The notes beneath the pieces were generated by a model. The model saw only the letters and a program-made list of their open reading frames with translations. It was not told the DNA's origin and ran no database searches. 64,000 bases of DNA from Limnohabitans kasalickyi. Its GTDB lineage: Bacteria; Pseudomonadota; Gammaproteobacteria; Burkholderiales; Burkholderiaceae_C. Both the position numbers and the translations under genes were made by a program. The stretch covers positions 744,001-808,000 of the forward strand of contig OZ248407.1 in assembly GCA_965234325.1 (NCBI GenBank), written 5' to 3'. Below are positions 1 through 8,491 of this stretch, piece after piece. Each line of letters starts with the position of its first letter. The first letter of the stretch is position 1.

Positions 1-819
1 TTTGGCGAGAGCACACCCATCGTGCAGTTGCTCGACCCCACCTTGTTTGTGGCGTATTTGCTGTGCGCCTTGCTGATGGTGGCGTTTTTGGTCGCGGTGA
101 GTTTGAACCGTCGTATTGGCTGGAACGATGCCGCGTTTGGCGCCTTGGTGGGCGCTTTTCCCAACACTGGCTTCATGGGGGTGCCCTTGTTGGTGGCCTT
201 GTTGGGTACGGGCGCAGCAGGGCCAGCCATCGTGACCATCGTGGTGGACTTGGTGTTCACCGCCTCCCTGTGCATTGCCTTGTCTCGCTTAGATGGTGCG
301 GATGAACACGGGGCGGCGCGAGCGGCCAAAAGCGCCCTCAAAGGCGTGTTGATCAACCCCATGCCTTGGGCCATCAGTTTGGGCGCGTTGTCGTCTGCGC
401 TGGGCTATCAATTGATGGGGCCATTTGCCAAGACCGTGGGTTTGCTGGCCGATGCCGCATCGCCCGTGGCCTTGTTCACGATTGGTGCTGTGCTGGCGCG
501 TTCTCAAATCCGTGTGAAAGAAACTGGGCATGCGCCCATTGTGTGGCGCGACTACGTGCCTGTGGTTTTTATCAAGTTGGTGTTGCATCCGGTCTTGGTG
601 TTGCTGGTGTTAATCACCGTGAACCAGCTGGGCTACACGATGGATCGTTTCACGCTGATGGTGGTGGTGTTGGTGGCGGCCTTGCCCAGTGCGAGCAATG
701 TGGCGCTGCTGTCGGAGCGCTTTGAGGCGGACACGGGACGTATTGCCCGGATTATTTTGGTCACCACTGCTGCTGCATTTTTTACCTTTTCAGGCGCTGT
801 GGCGATTCTGCACCCCTGA
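1..819 (+). CDS. AEC-family transporter, 5' end outside the window
   Basis: The reading frame is open from base 1, so the gene starts upstream of the window and a GTG at 22 is probably internal. The visible part is very hydrophobic, with several membrane segments and the Gly/Pro-rich stretch AFPNTGFMGVPLL typical of auxin-efflux-carrier (AEC) permeases such as MdcF/YfdV relatives. These are inner-membrane secondary carriers, often for malonate or other organic acids; the substrate cannot be read here. It converges on priA with only two bases between the stop codons, so there is no room for a dedicated terminator. The family call is fairly safe; specificity is unknown. Confidence 0.8.
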   Translation, partial: FGESTPIVQLLDPTLFVAYLLCALLMVAFLVAVSLNRRIGWNDAAFGALVGAFPNTGFMGVPLLVALLGTGAAGPAIVTIVVDLVFTASLCIALSRLDGADEHGAARAAKSALKGVLINPMPWAISLGALSSALGYQLMGPFAKTVGLLADAASPVALFTIGAVLARSQIRVKETGHAPIVWRDYVPVVFIKLVLHPVLVLLVLITVNQLGYTMDRFTLMVVVLVAALPSASNVALLSERFEADTGRIARIILVTTAAAFFTFSGAVAILHP

Positions 820-821
820 CA

Positions 822-2921
822 TTAAATAGCCAGTGGGTCGACGTCCACCGCCCAGCGAATCACCTGCCGATGCGCGCTGCGCATGGCGTGCAAATCGGCC
901 TGCCAATGGGCCAAGAAATGTTGCAGCGCTTTGCGCGAGGTGCACTCAATCAACATCTGTGCGCGCTCGATGTTGGCCACGCGCTGAATGGTCATGGGTA
1001 CGGCTGGGTACAAGTCCACCAATAGTTCATCGGCCAATGCCGCGCCTGCATCGCGTGCGGCGTTTAAAAAGTCTTGTGCGGCTTCTTGGCTGCGCGCTTC
1101 GGCCCGCACCAAGGCTTGGAAGCTGAAGGGCGGCAAGGTGGCTTGCTCGCGTTCTTTGAGCTGCTGCTCGGCAAAAGCGGGGTAGTCGTGTTGCTTGAGC
1201 GCTTCGAAGAGTGGGTGCAGCGGGTGGTGGCTTTGCACCCACATTTCACACGGGCTGACCAACTGCATGTTGGCGTCGCGTCCCGCACGACCTGCGGCTT
1301 GCATGAGCAAGCTGAACAAACGCTCAGGTGCACGGAAGTCGCTGGAGAACAAAGCACCGTCGGTGTTGAGCGCGGCCACCAACGTGACGCGCCTGAAATC
1401 GTGGCCCTTGGCAATCATCTGCGTGCCCACCAGAACGTCCACCGCGCCTGCGTGCACTTCGGCCAGCTGGCGCTCGAGCTCGCCTTTGAGGCGCGTGCTG
1501 TCGGCGTCGATGCGGGCGATGCGAATGGGCTCGCCATCGGGCCTGCGCACATCGGCCAACAGCTCGGCTAAGTGTTCTTCCAGTTGTTCAGTGCCTCTGC
1601 CCAAGGGGCTGATGTCTAAGTTGCCGCAAGTCGGACACGCTCGCGGTACCGGCTGCGTGAAGCCGCAGTGGTGGCAGCGCAGGGTGCGGTCGAGTTTGTG
1701 GAACACACGAAAGGCACTGCAATGCGGGCATTCGCTTTTCCAGCCGCAGTCGTTGCAATGGAGCACGGGAGCGTAGCCACGGCGGTTGAGCAACACCAAG
1801 ATTTGTTCGCCACGTGTCAGGCGCTCACGCATGGCGTCGAGCAGGTGGTTGGAGAACACCGTTTTGTAGGGCTGACGGTTCATGTCCACGCGGCGCACCA
1901 AAGGCAACGCACCTTGGCCCACGCGTGAGGGCATCGCCAAGCGCATGTAGCGGCCTGCGGGCTCAGAGGTGGTGGCGGGGCGACTGTGATGCCAGCTCTC
2001 CAATGAAGGCGTTGCCGAACCCAAAATCACTTTGGCACCTTCGAGCTGCCCGCGGTAGATGGCCAAGTCGCGGGCCGAGTAACGCGCGCCCTCTTGCTGC
2101 TTGTAGCTGGGGTCGTGTTCTTCATCGACCACGATGAGCTGCAAATGCGGCATCGACGCAAACACGGCCATGCGTGTGCCCAACACAATGCGCGCTTCGC
2201 CGCTGTGCGCAGCCAGCCAGTTTTTCAGGCGCTGCGCGGGGGTGAGGCTGCTGTGCATGGCCACCAAGCACTCGGGGCCCCACTGCGGCGCGAAGCGGGC
2301 GCGAAAGCGTTCCTCCAGCTGGGGGGTGAGGTTGATTTCGGGCACCATCACCAAAATTTGCGCGTGTGGGTCGCGTTCTAACAAAGCTTGAGCCGCACGC
2401 AAATACACCTCGGTTTTGCCGCTGCCTGTGTTGCCAAACAACAAGAACGGGCCTTTTTGCGCACCAATTTCCGCCAGCACGTGGGCTTGTTCGTCAGTGG
2501 GCTTGGGGATAGCTTGCAGAGGCGCATCATTGGCAAGAGGTGGCTTGGGTTTGCGCATCAAGCGACGCGCCCATTGCTCGGCACTGAGATCACGCAATTG
2601 GCTAGGCAAAGATGCCAAAGCCACTTCACCCGCACTGCGCTGGTAATAGCGGGCTGCAAACTGGACCAACTGCCGCCAATGCGCACTCAAGGGGGCGAGG
2701 CCTTCAAGCACGCTGGCGATGGCGCGCAGTTGCAGGGGCGCTTGTGCTGCGGGGTCAACAGGTGGCGCATCTCCCCAAACCACGCCAAGCAATTCACGGC
2801 TGCCCAGTGGGACACGTACCAAAGTGCCGGGATCGAGGACGATATCGCTCTCGTAGGTGAGTGCCCCACTTAGGCCGCTGTGCGCGGGGGTGTGAACCAT
2901 CACTGAGGTTGGATGCGACAT
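822..2921 (-). CDS. priA: Primosomal replication protein N' (PriA helicase)
   Basis: PriA recognises stalled forks and D-loops and reloads the replicative helicase. The 699-residue product has the normal length. Visible motifs are Walker A GNTGSGKT at about 163-170, the Walker B/DEEH box DEEHDPSYKQ at about 266-275, and a Cys-rich zinc region around 390-440 with CNDCGW, CPHC, CHHC and CPTC. The helicase motif VGTQMIAKGHDF and the QAAGRAGR box follow. The start at 2921 gives MSHPTSVMVHTP, in line with a normal PriA N-terminal DNA-binding domain. It lies downstream of hemE on the same strand across a 350-bp gap that carries DnaA-box matches and may contain its own promoter. Confidence 0.97.
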   Translation of the reverse strand: MSHPTSVMVHTPAHSGLSGALTYESDIVLDPGTLVRVPLGSRELLGVVWGDAPPVDPAAQAPLQLRAIASVLEGLAPLSAHWRQLVQFAARYYQRSAGEVALASLPSQLRDLSAEQWARRLMRKPKPPLANDAPLQAIPKPTDEQAHVLAEIGAQKGPFLLFGNTGSGKTEVYLRAAQALLERDPHAQILVMVPEINLTPQLEERFRARFAPQWGPECLVAMHSSLTPAQRLKNWLAAHSGEARIVLGTRMAVFASMPHLQLIVVDEEHDPSYKQQEGARYSARDLAIYRGQLEGAKVILGSATPSLESWHHSRPATTSEPAGRYMRLAMPSRVGQGALPLVRRVDMNRQPYKTVFSNHLLDAMRERLTRGEQILVLLNRRGYAPVLHCNDCGWKSECPHCSAFRVFHKLDRTLRCHHCGFTQPVPRACPTCGNLDISPLGRGTEQLEEHLAELLADVRRPDGEPIRIARIDADSTRLKGELERQLAEVHAGAVDVLVGTQMIAKGHDFRRVTLVAALNTDGALFSSDFRAPERLFSLLMQAAGRAGRDANMQLVSPCEMWVQSHHPLHPLFEALKQHDYPAFAEQQLKEREQATLPPFSFQALVRAEARSQEAAQDFLNAARDAGAALADELLVDLYPAVPMTIQRVANIERAQMLIECTSRKALQHFLAHWQADLHAMRSAHRQVIRWAVDVDPLAI

Positions 2922-3017
2922 GTCAAGGGGGTAGTTGGGATACTTTGTTCAGGTGTTTTGGGAGAAAACGCTTTAAGTCGTTGATTTAAAACAAGTTCAG
3001 GGTAAGTTCAAGTTTTC

Positions 3018-3026
3018 TGTGGATAA
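3018..3026 (-). promoter_or_regulatory. DnaA box, perfect TTATCCACA match
   Basis: Read on the minus strand this is TTATCCACA, the strong R-type DnaA box. It lies about 100 bp upstream of the priA start. Confidence 0.55.
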
Positions 3027-3076
3027 CTTTGTTGATATCTCACCTCAGGGCATCGCAAAGGCCCATGAATACAGGC

Positions 3077-3085
3077 TTTGGATAA
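3077..3085 (-). promoter_or_regulatory. DnaA box-like site, one mismatch
   Basis: Minus-strand TTATCCAAA differs from TTATNCACA at one position and has the same orientation as the two better boxes on either side. Confidence 0.35.
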
Positions 3086-3203
3086 ATTGCACGAAAAAAA
3101 AGCAGCTTCAGAAACCTATATAAATCAAGGAGTTACGATTTTTAAAGAAGTTTTTTAAATGATGTTTATAAAACTTCATGTTGGTGCACGGGAGCAGCTT
3201 TTT

Positions 3204-3212
3204 TGTGCATAA
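3204..3212 (-). promoter_or_regulatory. DnaA box, TTATGCACA
   Basis: Minus-strand TTATGCACA fits the TTATNCACA consensus fully. The AT-rich tract lies between this box and the other two. Confidence 0.5.
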
Positions 3213-3246
3213 GTCACACGTGCGAGTAAAACTTTTGTGCACCAGG

Positions 3247-3283
3247 CGTCAAAATCCCCTGAGTTTTGGGCTCAGTTTTGACG
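3247..3283 (-). terminator. Hairpin spanning the hemE stop codon
   Basis: CGTCAAAA pairs with TTTTGACG and, inside a 4-base bulge, CTGAG pairs with CTCAG around a 7-base loop. The hemE stop (TGA, 3272-3274 on the minus strand) lies inside the right arm. No clean U-run follows on the minus strand, so it may act as an mRNA 3' end or stability element rather than a classical intrinsic terminator. Confidence 0.35.
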
Positions 3284-4384
3284 CAAGGCACGGGAGTGGG
3301 TGTGCACCGTTTCGACCAACACACCGACGTTCTCAGGCGGCGTAAATTGACTGATGCCGTGACCTAAGTTGAAAATTTGTGTGGGGCCGGTTGTGGTCTT
3401 GTCAGTGTGGGGCTTGCCAAAAGCGTCCAACACGCGTCGGGCTTCGGCCGCAATGGCGTCTGCAGGGGCGAACAGCGAGTTGGGGTCTAAGTTGCCTTGC
3501 AACGCTTTGCCAGTTCCGCCGACAGTACCGCCCACTTGCGCGCGTGCTGTGGTCAAGTTGACCGTCCAGTCCACGCCCAGCACTTCGCAGTCGAGGTCCG
3601 CCATTTCGGGCAGCCACAAGCCACCCCCTTTGGTGAACACCAAGCGCGGAATGACGGCGCCATCTTGCGAGCGTTTGAGTTGCGCCAGCACGCGCTTGGT
3701 ATAGGCCAAGCTGAACTGTTGGAACATGCCGTCGGCCAGCACGCCGCCCCAGCTGTCAAAAATCATCACGGCTTGTGCGCCGGCTTCGATCTGGGTGTTC
3801 AGGTAAAGGGCCACCGCGTCGGCGTTGATTTCCAAAATGCGGTGCATCAGGTCGGGGCGGCTGTACATCAGGGTTTTGACTTGGCGGTAGTCGTCTGAGC
3901 CTGCGCCTTCGACCATGTAGCAAGCCAAGGTCCAAGGGCTACCCGAGAAGCCAATCAAAGGCACGCGGCCGTTCAAAGCTTTGCGGATGGAGGTGACAGC
4001 GTCAAACACGTAGCGCAGCTTGGCCATGTCGGGCACGGCTAACTCATTCACGGCGGCTTCGTCGCGCACGTTTTTCGCAAACTTGGGGCCTTCGCCTTGG
4101 GCAAAAGACAAACCCAAACCCATGGCGTCGGGGACGGTCAAGATGTCGCTGAACAAGATGGCCGCATCCAGGGGGTAGCGTTCCAGCGGCTGCAGGGTGA
4201 CTTCGGTGGCGAAGTCGGTGTTGGTGGCCAAGCCCATGAAACTGCCAGCCTTGGCGCGCGTGGCGCAGTACTCGGGCAAATAGCGACCTGCTTGGCGCAT
4301 CAGCCAAACGGGGGTGTGGTCAGTGGCTTGGCGCATGCAAGCGCGCAAAAAGGTGTCGTTTTGGAGTAGTGCAAACATAGTCAT
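3272..4384 (-). CDS. hemE: Uroporphyrinogen decarboxylase
   Basis: HemE removes four acetate carboxyls from uroporphyrinogen III to give coproporphyrinogen III in cytosolic heme synthesis. At 370 residues it has family length. The N-terminal signature PVWLMRQAGRYLPEY (about 25-39) contains the substrate-binding arginines; ILFSDILTVPDAMG and the GFSGSPWTLACYMVEG signature follow, and the C-terminal GHGISQFTPPENV loop is intact. Two in-frame ATGs lie close together (MTM); neither has a strong Shine-Dalgarno sequence, so the start may be two codons later. It is read in the same direction as priA. Confidence 0.97.
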   Translation of the reverse strand: MTMFALLQNDTFLRACMRQATDHTPVWLMRQAGRYLPEYCATRAKAGSFMGLATNTDFATEVTLQPLERYPLDAAILFSDILTVPDAMGLGLSFAQGEGPKFAKNVRDEAAVNELAVPDMAKLRYVFDAVTSIRKALNGRVPLIGFSGSPWTLACYMVEGAGSDDYRQVKTLMYSRPDLMHRILEINADAVALYLNTQIEAGAQAVMIFDSWGGVLADGMFQQFSLAYTKRVLAQLKRSQDGAVIPRLVFTKGGGLWLPEMADLDCEVLGVDWTVNLTTARAQVGGTVGGTGKALQGNLDPNSLFAPADAIAAEARRVLDAFGKPHTDKTTTGPTQIFNLGHGISQFTPPENVGVLVETVHTHSRALRQN

Positions 4385-4448
4385 ATTGTGGCCGAATCGG
4401 CTGCTGGGTGGGATGCTGCGGCATTCCCTAGGGTGGAGAACGTTAATT

Positions 4449-6743
4449 TCATTTTGGCGCAGGAGTGACTGGGTTGGCGGCAGGCAAGGTGGCGAGTGCT
4501 TCGTGCATTTTGCGCACGCTCAGCAACTCCGAGAGCACCAGCGGATCCTTGCCAGGCGCATACAGCACGTACACCGGAACGCCGCTGCGGCCCAAGGCAG
4601 TGAGTGCGGCTGTGATGGCAGGGTCGCGACGCGTCCAGTCGGCGCGCAAAAGGGTGACTTGGTGGGCGGCAAAGTCGGCCATCACGGCGCTGCTGGACAG
4701 CGTGGATTTTTTGTTGATTTGGCACGTGACGCACCACGCGGCCGTGAAGTCCACAAACACGGGGCGACCTTGGTTCAAGCTCTGTGCCACGGCGGATTCG
4801 GACCATGGCTGCCAAAGCGTGGTGAGTCCCTGTGGATCGTTGGTGTTGGTGGGGGAGGTGCTTGTTGGTGTTGCACTGTTCGCTGGCGCTTTCAGTTCGT
4901 CAGCAAAGCTCAGCGCGCCCCAAACCAAGGCAGCGGCAAGTAATCCGGCTAAACCGCGTGCGGCAAAGGTGTGTTGCTTCAGGGCCCAGATGAAGGCCGC
5001 CAGCACCAGCAGGCCGCCCAGCGCAAACATGGCCGCGTCCAAGCTGGTTTGTTGGCCCAGCACCCACAGCAGCCACACCACGGTGGCGAGCATGGGGAAA
5101 GCCAAGAGTTGGCGCAGCGTGACCATCCAAGCGCCTGGTTTGGGCAGCAGGCGCGCCAACGCTGGCACGAAGCTGGCCAGCAAATAAGGCGCTGCGAGCC
5201 CCAAGCCCATGGCAGCAAAAATGGTGAGGGCTTGCCAAGTGGGTAAGACCATCGCCAGTCCCAACGAGGCGCCCATGAAGGGTGCTGTGCAAGGGGATGC
5301 GACGGCGACCGCCAAAACACCAGAGAGTGCAGCGTCCATGACGGGGCGTTGGTGTTGAAAACTGGCGACGCGTGAGGGCAAGATTTGCCCAAAATCAAAC
5401 AGGCCGAACAAATTCAGCGCGATCAGCGTGAAGAAAGCCGCCAGCACACTCACCACCCACGGTGACTGCAGCTGAAAACCCCAGCCCAGTTGCTCGCCTG
5501 CGGCACGCAAGGCCAACACGCCAGCGCCCAGTGCCAAGAAACTCAGCACCACGCCTGCGGTGTAGGCCAAACCGGCAACACGGTGTGCCCGATGTGCGTG
5601 GCTGTGCTGTGCAAACCCCAGCAATTTGATGGCCAAGACGGGCAGCACGCAAGGCATGAGGTTGAGGATGAGTCCGCCGATGAACGCGCCGACCAGGGCC
5701 AAGGCGAAACCAGCAACGCCCTCGGCGCTCGACACGCTGTCAGCTCCGATGGCCTTTTCAGTGGTACCGCCGACGGCGAGCGTTTCGGTACTTGGTAAAT
5801 CCGAGACGGCAGGCCAAGCCTGTGTGACGGGGGCTGAAACGAGAAAGCCTAGACGCGCCTTGCCTTCACCCCCAGTGAGTAAAAAATCGAATTGTTTGGG
5901 GTCGTTGAGACGTAGGTTGCTCAGCGGCAATTCAACGGTCCAGACATCGTCCCGCCAGGCTTGTTTTGCTCTTGGATGCTGGTCAGTGGCAGACGCTACC
6001 AATTCGGCTGCGTTTGGAAACACGTTCAGCGTTTTGCCCTGCAGTGACACGGGCAAGCCACTGACTTCCAGCACCAAACGCTGCGCCTCAAAGTGGCTGC
6101 GGGCCCTGACGCTGGGTAGCGATTGAGGCTGCTCTGCCATCAACGCGTCAAATGAGGGCGCATGGGTGGCGTAACTGCTGTTGATAGGAATGCGTAAGGC
6201 AAAGTCCCCCTCTTGCGGAATGCATTCGAGGCGGCACACCAGCCAACTGGCGCGTGCCTGAATGTCAAGCGTTTGGGATGCGTTGGGTTTGAATTGGCTG
6301 GATACGGTGAGAGGCACAGCCAGCAAGACGGTTTTCTCAAAGCCGTAATTGGTCAGGTTGCCTGCTTTGAGCTTGTGCGGCATCGGCCATTGGATCTCGC
6401 CTGCGGTGATGCCAGCGGGTAAGTTGAGTTCAATTTGCGTGGGCAAACCAGAGTCACCCGGGTTGCGCCAATACGTGTGCCAATCAGGCTGGTGGGTGAG
6501 TTGTAAACCTACCCAAAGCGGCTGGCCAGCTTGCACGCCTTGCGGTGCGTGGGCCAAGAGTTCGGCGCGCAGCTGGGGCGTGGTGACCACCGAACTGGCC
6601 AGGGTTTGTCCATAACTGGGCATGGCAAATGCCCATGCGAGACAAAGCATGGTGGTCAGCGCATGGGGCAACATGGCTTTCAAGCGAGCGAGGGCCCGGT
6701 GAGGGCGGGCAACGGTCAGCAGGCGAGAAACAAATTGAAGCAT
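4449..6743 (-). CDS. dsbD: DsbD-family protein-disulfide reductase with C-terminal thioredoxin domain
   Basis: The product (764 residues from the ATG at 6743) passes electrons across the inner membrane to periplasmic thiol proteins. Order: N-terminal signal-anchor (about 25-45, ending near MPSYGQ), periplasmic alpha domain with the cysteine pair LVCRLECIP, a membrane domain of about eight helices with the redox cysteines in NLMPCVLPV and ASPCTAPFM, and a C-terminal thioredoxin domain with WCVTCQ. A frame extension to 7103 exists but runs through the divergent creatininase-family gene and lacks DsbD character, so I reject it. The start choice leaves 64 bp between the divergent genes. Could be called ScsB- or DipZ-like; membrane reductase role is safe. 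Confidence 0.88.
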   Translation of the reverse strand: MLQFVSRLLTVARPHRALARLKAMLPHALTTMLCLAWAFAMPSYGQTLASSVVTTPQLRAELLAHAPQGVQAGQPLWVGLQLTHQPDWHTYWRNPGDSGLPTQIELNLPAGITAGEIQWPMPHKLKAGNLTNYGFEKTVLLAVPLTVSSQFKPNASQTLDIQARASWLVCRLECIPQEGDFALRIPINSSYATHAPSFDALMAEQPQSLPSVRARSHFEAQRLVLEVSGLPVSLQGKTLNVFPNAAELVASATDQHPRAKQAWRDDVWTVELPLSNLRLNDPKQFDFLLTGGEGKARLGFLVSAPVTQAWPAVSDLPSTETLAVGGTTEKAIGADSVSSAEGVAGFALALVGAFIGGLILNLMPCVLPVLAIKLLGFAQHSHAHRAHRVAGLAYTAGVVLSFLALGAGVLALRAAGEQLGWGFQLQSPWVVSVLAAFFTLIALNLFGLFDFGQILPSRVASFQHQRPVMDAALSGVLAVAVASPCTAPFMGASLGLAMVLPTWQALTIFAAMGLGLAAPYLLASFVPALARLLPKPGAWMVTLRQLLAFPMLATVVWLLWVLGQQTSLDAAMFALGGLLVLAAFIWALKQHTFAARGLAGLLAAALVWGALSFADELKAPANSATPTSTSPTNTNDPQGLTTLWQPWSESAVAQSLNQGRPVFVDFTAAWCVTCQINKKSTLSSSAVMADFAAHQVTLLRADWTRRDPAITAALTALGRSGVPVYVLYAPGKDPLVLSELLSVRKMHEALATLPAANPVTPAPK

Positions 6744-6807
6744 GCGCCAGATGTTACCCAGCTGCGGCTTGTTGCGCCCTAAGGCCAAGCCATGGGGTGA
6801 AAGTAAG
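6744..6807. promoter_or_regulatory. Divergent promoter region dsbD / creatininase-family gene
   Basis: The 64-bp gap between two divergent start codons must hold at least one promoter unless it extends into the coding parts. I could not identify convincing -35/-10 boxes. GGTGA at about 6797 is a plausible ribosome-binding site for the ATG at 6808. Confidence 0.3.
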
Positions 6808-7653
6808 ATGCGGTTCATGACGGCGCACACCAGCACACACACACACCAGCCCTTGGCATCGCACTTTTGGGCCGATCTCAATACCCGAGACTTTTCGGCG
6901 CTTGATCCGAGCAGAACTGTCGCCGTGTTGCCTTTGGGTGCGACCGAGCAGCACGGGCCGCATTTGCCCTTGTCGGTGGATACCGTGTTGGTCGAGGGTG
7001 TGGTGAAGGCTGCTTTGACGCATTTGGATGTTGCAGATCCCGTGTTGGTGTTGCCCACACAAACACTGGGCTTGAGCACCGAGCACACCGCGTTTGCGGG
7101 CACGCTGCATCTGTCGCCGCAAACCTTGATTCAAGTGTGGTGCGATATCGGCGCGTCTGTCGCGCGCGCAGGGGTTAAGAAGTTGCTGATGTTCAATGCG
7201 CATGGCGGCAATGTGGGGCTGATGGATGTGGTGGCGCGCGAGTTGCGTGCACAGCATGGCTTGATTGTTTACAGCAGCAGTTGGTACAACTTGCCAATCG
7301 ATCCTTCGGTGATGGACCAGTTCTCTGCGGACGAGCATCGGTTTGGTATCCATGCGGGTGACATCGAAACGTCGATGATGCTGGCGCTTTCCCCGGAGCG
7401 CGTGACCATGTCGGCAGCGCAAAACTTCTCGTCCACCTCGCAAGACCGCGCCAAGCACTATGCCATTTTGGGCAATGGCAAAAGCGCCAAGCTGGGCTGG
7501 CACATGCAAGACTACAACCCGCAGGGTGCCGCAGGAGACGCCGCCGGTGCCACCGCCCTCAAGGGCGAGGCGCTGGTGCACAGTGCTGGCGAGCAGTTGG
7601 CGTTGCTGCTCAAAGAGCTGGTGGTCTTGCCGTTAAGCACAGTGCGCGTTTAG
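6808..7653 (+). CDS. Creatininase-family amidohydrolase
   Basis: Creatininase-fold enzymes are metal-dependent amidohydrolases acting on cyclic amides; members also include MftE peptidases and FAPy deformylase-like enzymes. The metal-ligand motifs are visible: PLGATEQHGPHLPLSVDT (Glu, His, Asp), FNAHGGN and HAGDIETS. From the ATG at 6808 the product is 281 residues, close to family length. An upstream frame from 6742 would overlap the divergent dsbD start and is unlikely; ATG 6817 is an alternative. The N-terminus has a short His/Thr stretch encoded by a CA dinucleotide run. No neighbour suggests a substrate, so only the family is claimed. Confidence 0.85.
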   Translation: MRFMTAHTSTHTHQPLASHFWADLNTRDFSALDPSRTVAVLPLGATEQHGPHLPLSVDTVLVEGVVKAALTHLDVADPVLVLPTQTLGLSTEHTAFAGTLHLSPQTLIQVWCDIGASVARAGVKKLLMFNAHGGNVGLMDVVARELRAQHGLIVYSSSWYNLPIDPSVMDQFSADEHRFGIHAGDIETSMMLALSPERVTMSAAQNFSSTSQDRAKHYAILGNGKSAKLGWHMQDYNPQGAAGDAAGATALKGEALVHSAGEQLALLLKELVVLPLSTVRV

Positions 7654-7677
7654 TGCGCAGGCGTTTTTGTGGGGCCT

Positions 7678-8346
7678 CTAAGCGTAGGTGATCCAGTCTT
7701 TGTGACTGGGGGTTTCTAGGTGGGTGATGCTGTTGAACGCGACCAGGCTGTGGCGTTTGGGGTTGAAGCTGAATTCGCTCACCGCGCTGTTGCGAATACG
7801 CAGATTGAGCTCAATGCTGGTTTCAGGGCTCAGCCGCAACACATGGCCAACCGCTGTGGCGATGGGCCCACCGCTGGAGACCAGCAACACACGGCCGTGT
7901 GTGTTTTGTCGAACGTGGTCGAGTGCAGAGGTCACGCCTCTGACGAACTCCTCGTAGGTGGGCATGCCTTGCGGGCTGACGACGCCCGCCATCCATTGCG
8001 TCAAGCCATCGCGTAGCAAGCGAAAGTGATCACGATAGCCTTCTTGGGTGGTGGGCTTGACCAATGCACCCGTATGCACGGTGCGAATGACGGCCTCGCT
8101 GTCGTACTCATTCAACCCCGGCCACAGAAGGGGTGCGTGGTTGGTGCCCAAGCCTTGTTGAATGCCTGCCAAAGTTTGGGCATGACGCTTCAAGGTGCCG
8201 CAGATGACCGTGTCAAATTGCAAACCTTGCGCGCGCCAGTGTTCGCCTAAGCGTTGGCTTTGCTGTTCGCCCAAAGGGCTGAGTTGGTCGTAGTCTGCGG
8301 CGCCCAAAGATGCTTGGCCGTGTCGCACGAGATAGAGCTGTCCCAT
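7678..8346 (-). CDS. Histidine phosphatase family protein
   Basis: The N-terminal LYLVRHGQASLG holds the RHG motif with the phospho-accepting histidine at residue 9. The second active-site histidine lies outside a region I can align with certainty. At 222 residues it is a branch-1 histidine phosphatase (cofactor-dependent phosphoglycerate mutase fold, SixA/CobC-like), more likely a broad phosphatase than a glycolytic mutase. It converges on the creatininase-family gene with 24 bp between them. Substrate is unknown. Confidence 0.82.
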   Translation of the reverse strand: MGQLYLVRHGQASLGAADYDQLSPLGEQQSQRLGEHWRAQGLQFDTVICGTLKRHAQTLAGIQQGLGTNHAPLLWPGLNEYDSEAVIRTVHTGALVKPTTQEGYRDHFRLLRDGLTQWMAGVVSPQGMPTYEEFVRGVTSALDHVRQNTHGRVLLVSSGGPIATAVGHVLRLSPETSIELNLRIRNSAVSEFSFNPKRHSLVAFNSITHLETPSHKDWITYA

Positions 8347-8491
8347 GGCATGTGTTGGTAGTTGTTTGCCACGATTTTGTCGACACTGCTTTGGAAGAAG
8401 AGTCCCCGCCGAGACCTGCTGTCACCTTGGATGCAGGCAACGGTTTGGGCGAGGATTGAACGGGCGCACAAGAAGCGGCGCTCGACGTTGC

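Larger units (their letters stand above)
2922..3271. other. AT-rich hemE-priA intergenic region
   Basis: This 350-bp gap has no credible gene. It is markedly richer in A/T than its flanks, especially about 3090-3178, where runs of A and T and a TTTAAATGATGTTTATAAAAC stretch occur. It holds three same-strand DnaA-box matches and the end of a hairpin over the hemE stop codon. A priA promoter must lie here or upstream, but I could not choose one with confidence. The mix of DnaA boxes plus an AT-rich tract resembles an origin or a DnaA-titration site; that is inference. Confidence 0.5.

Noticed and set aside
6810..6860. CA-dinucleotide run at the start of the creatininase-family gene as a phase-variable repeat
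   Set aside because: The run is short and broken, and the frame reads through it without an obvious on/off arrangement.
6744..7103. N-terminal extension of the dsbD frame by 120 residues
   Set aside because: It runs antisense through the conserved active-site part of the creatininase-family gene and lacks any DsbD or signal-peptide character.
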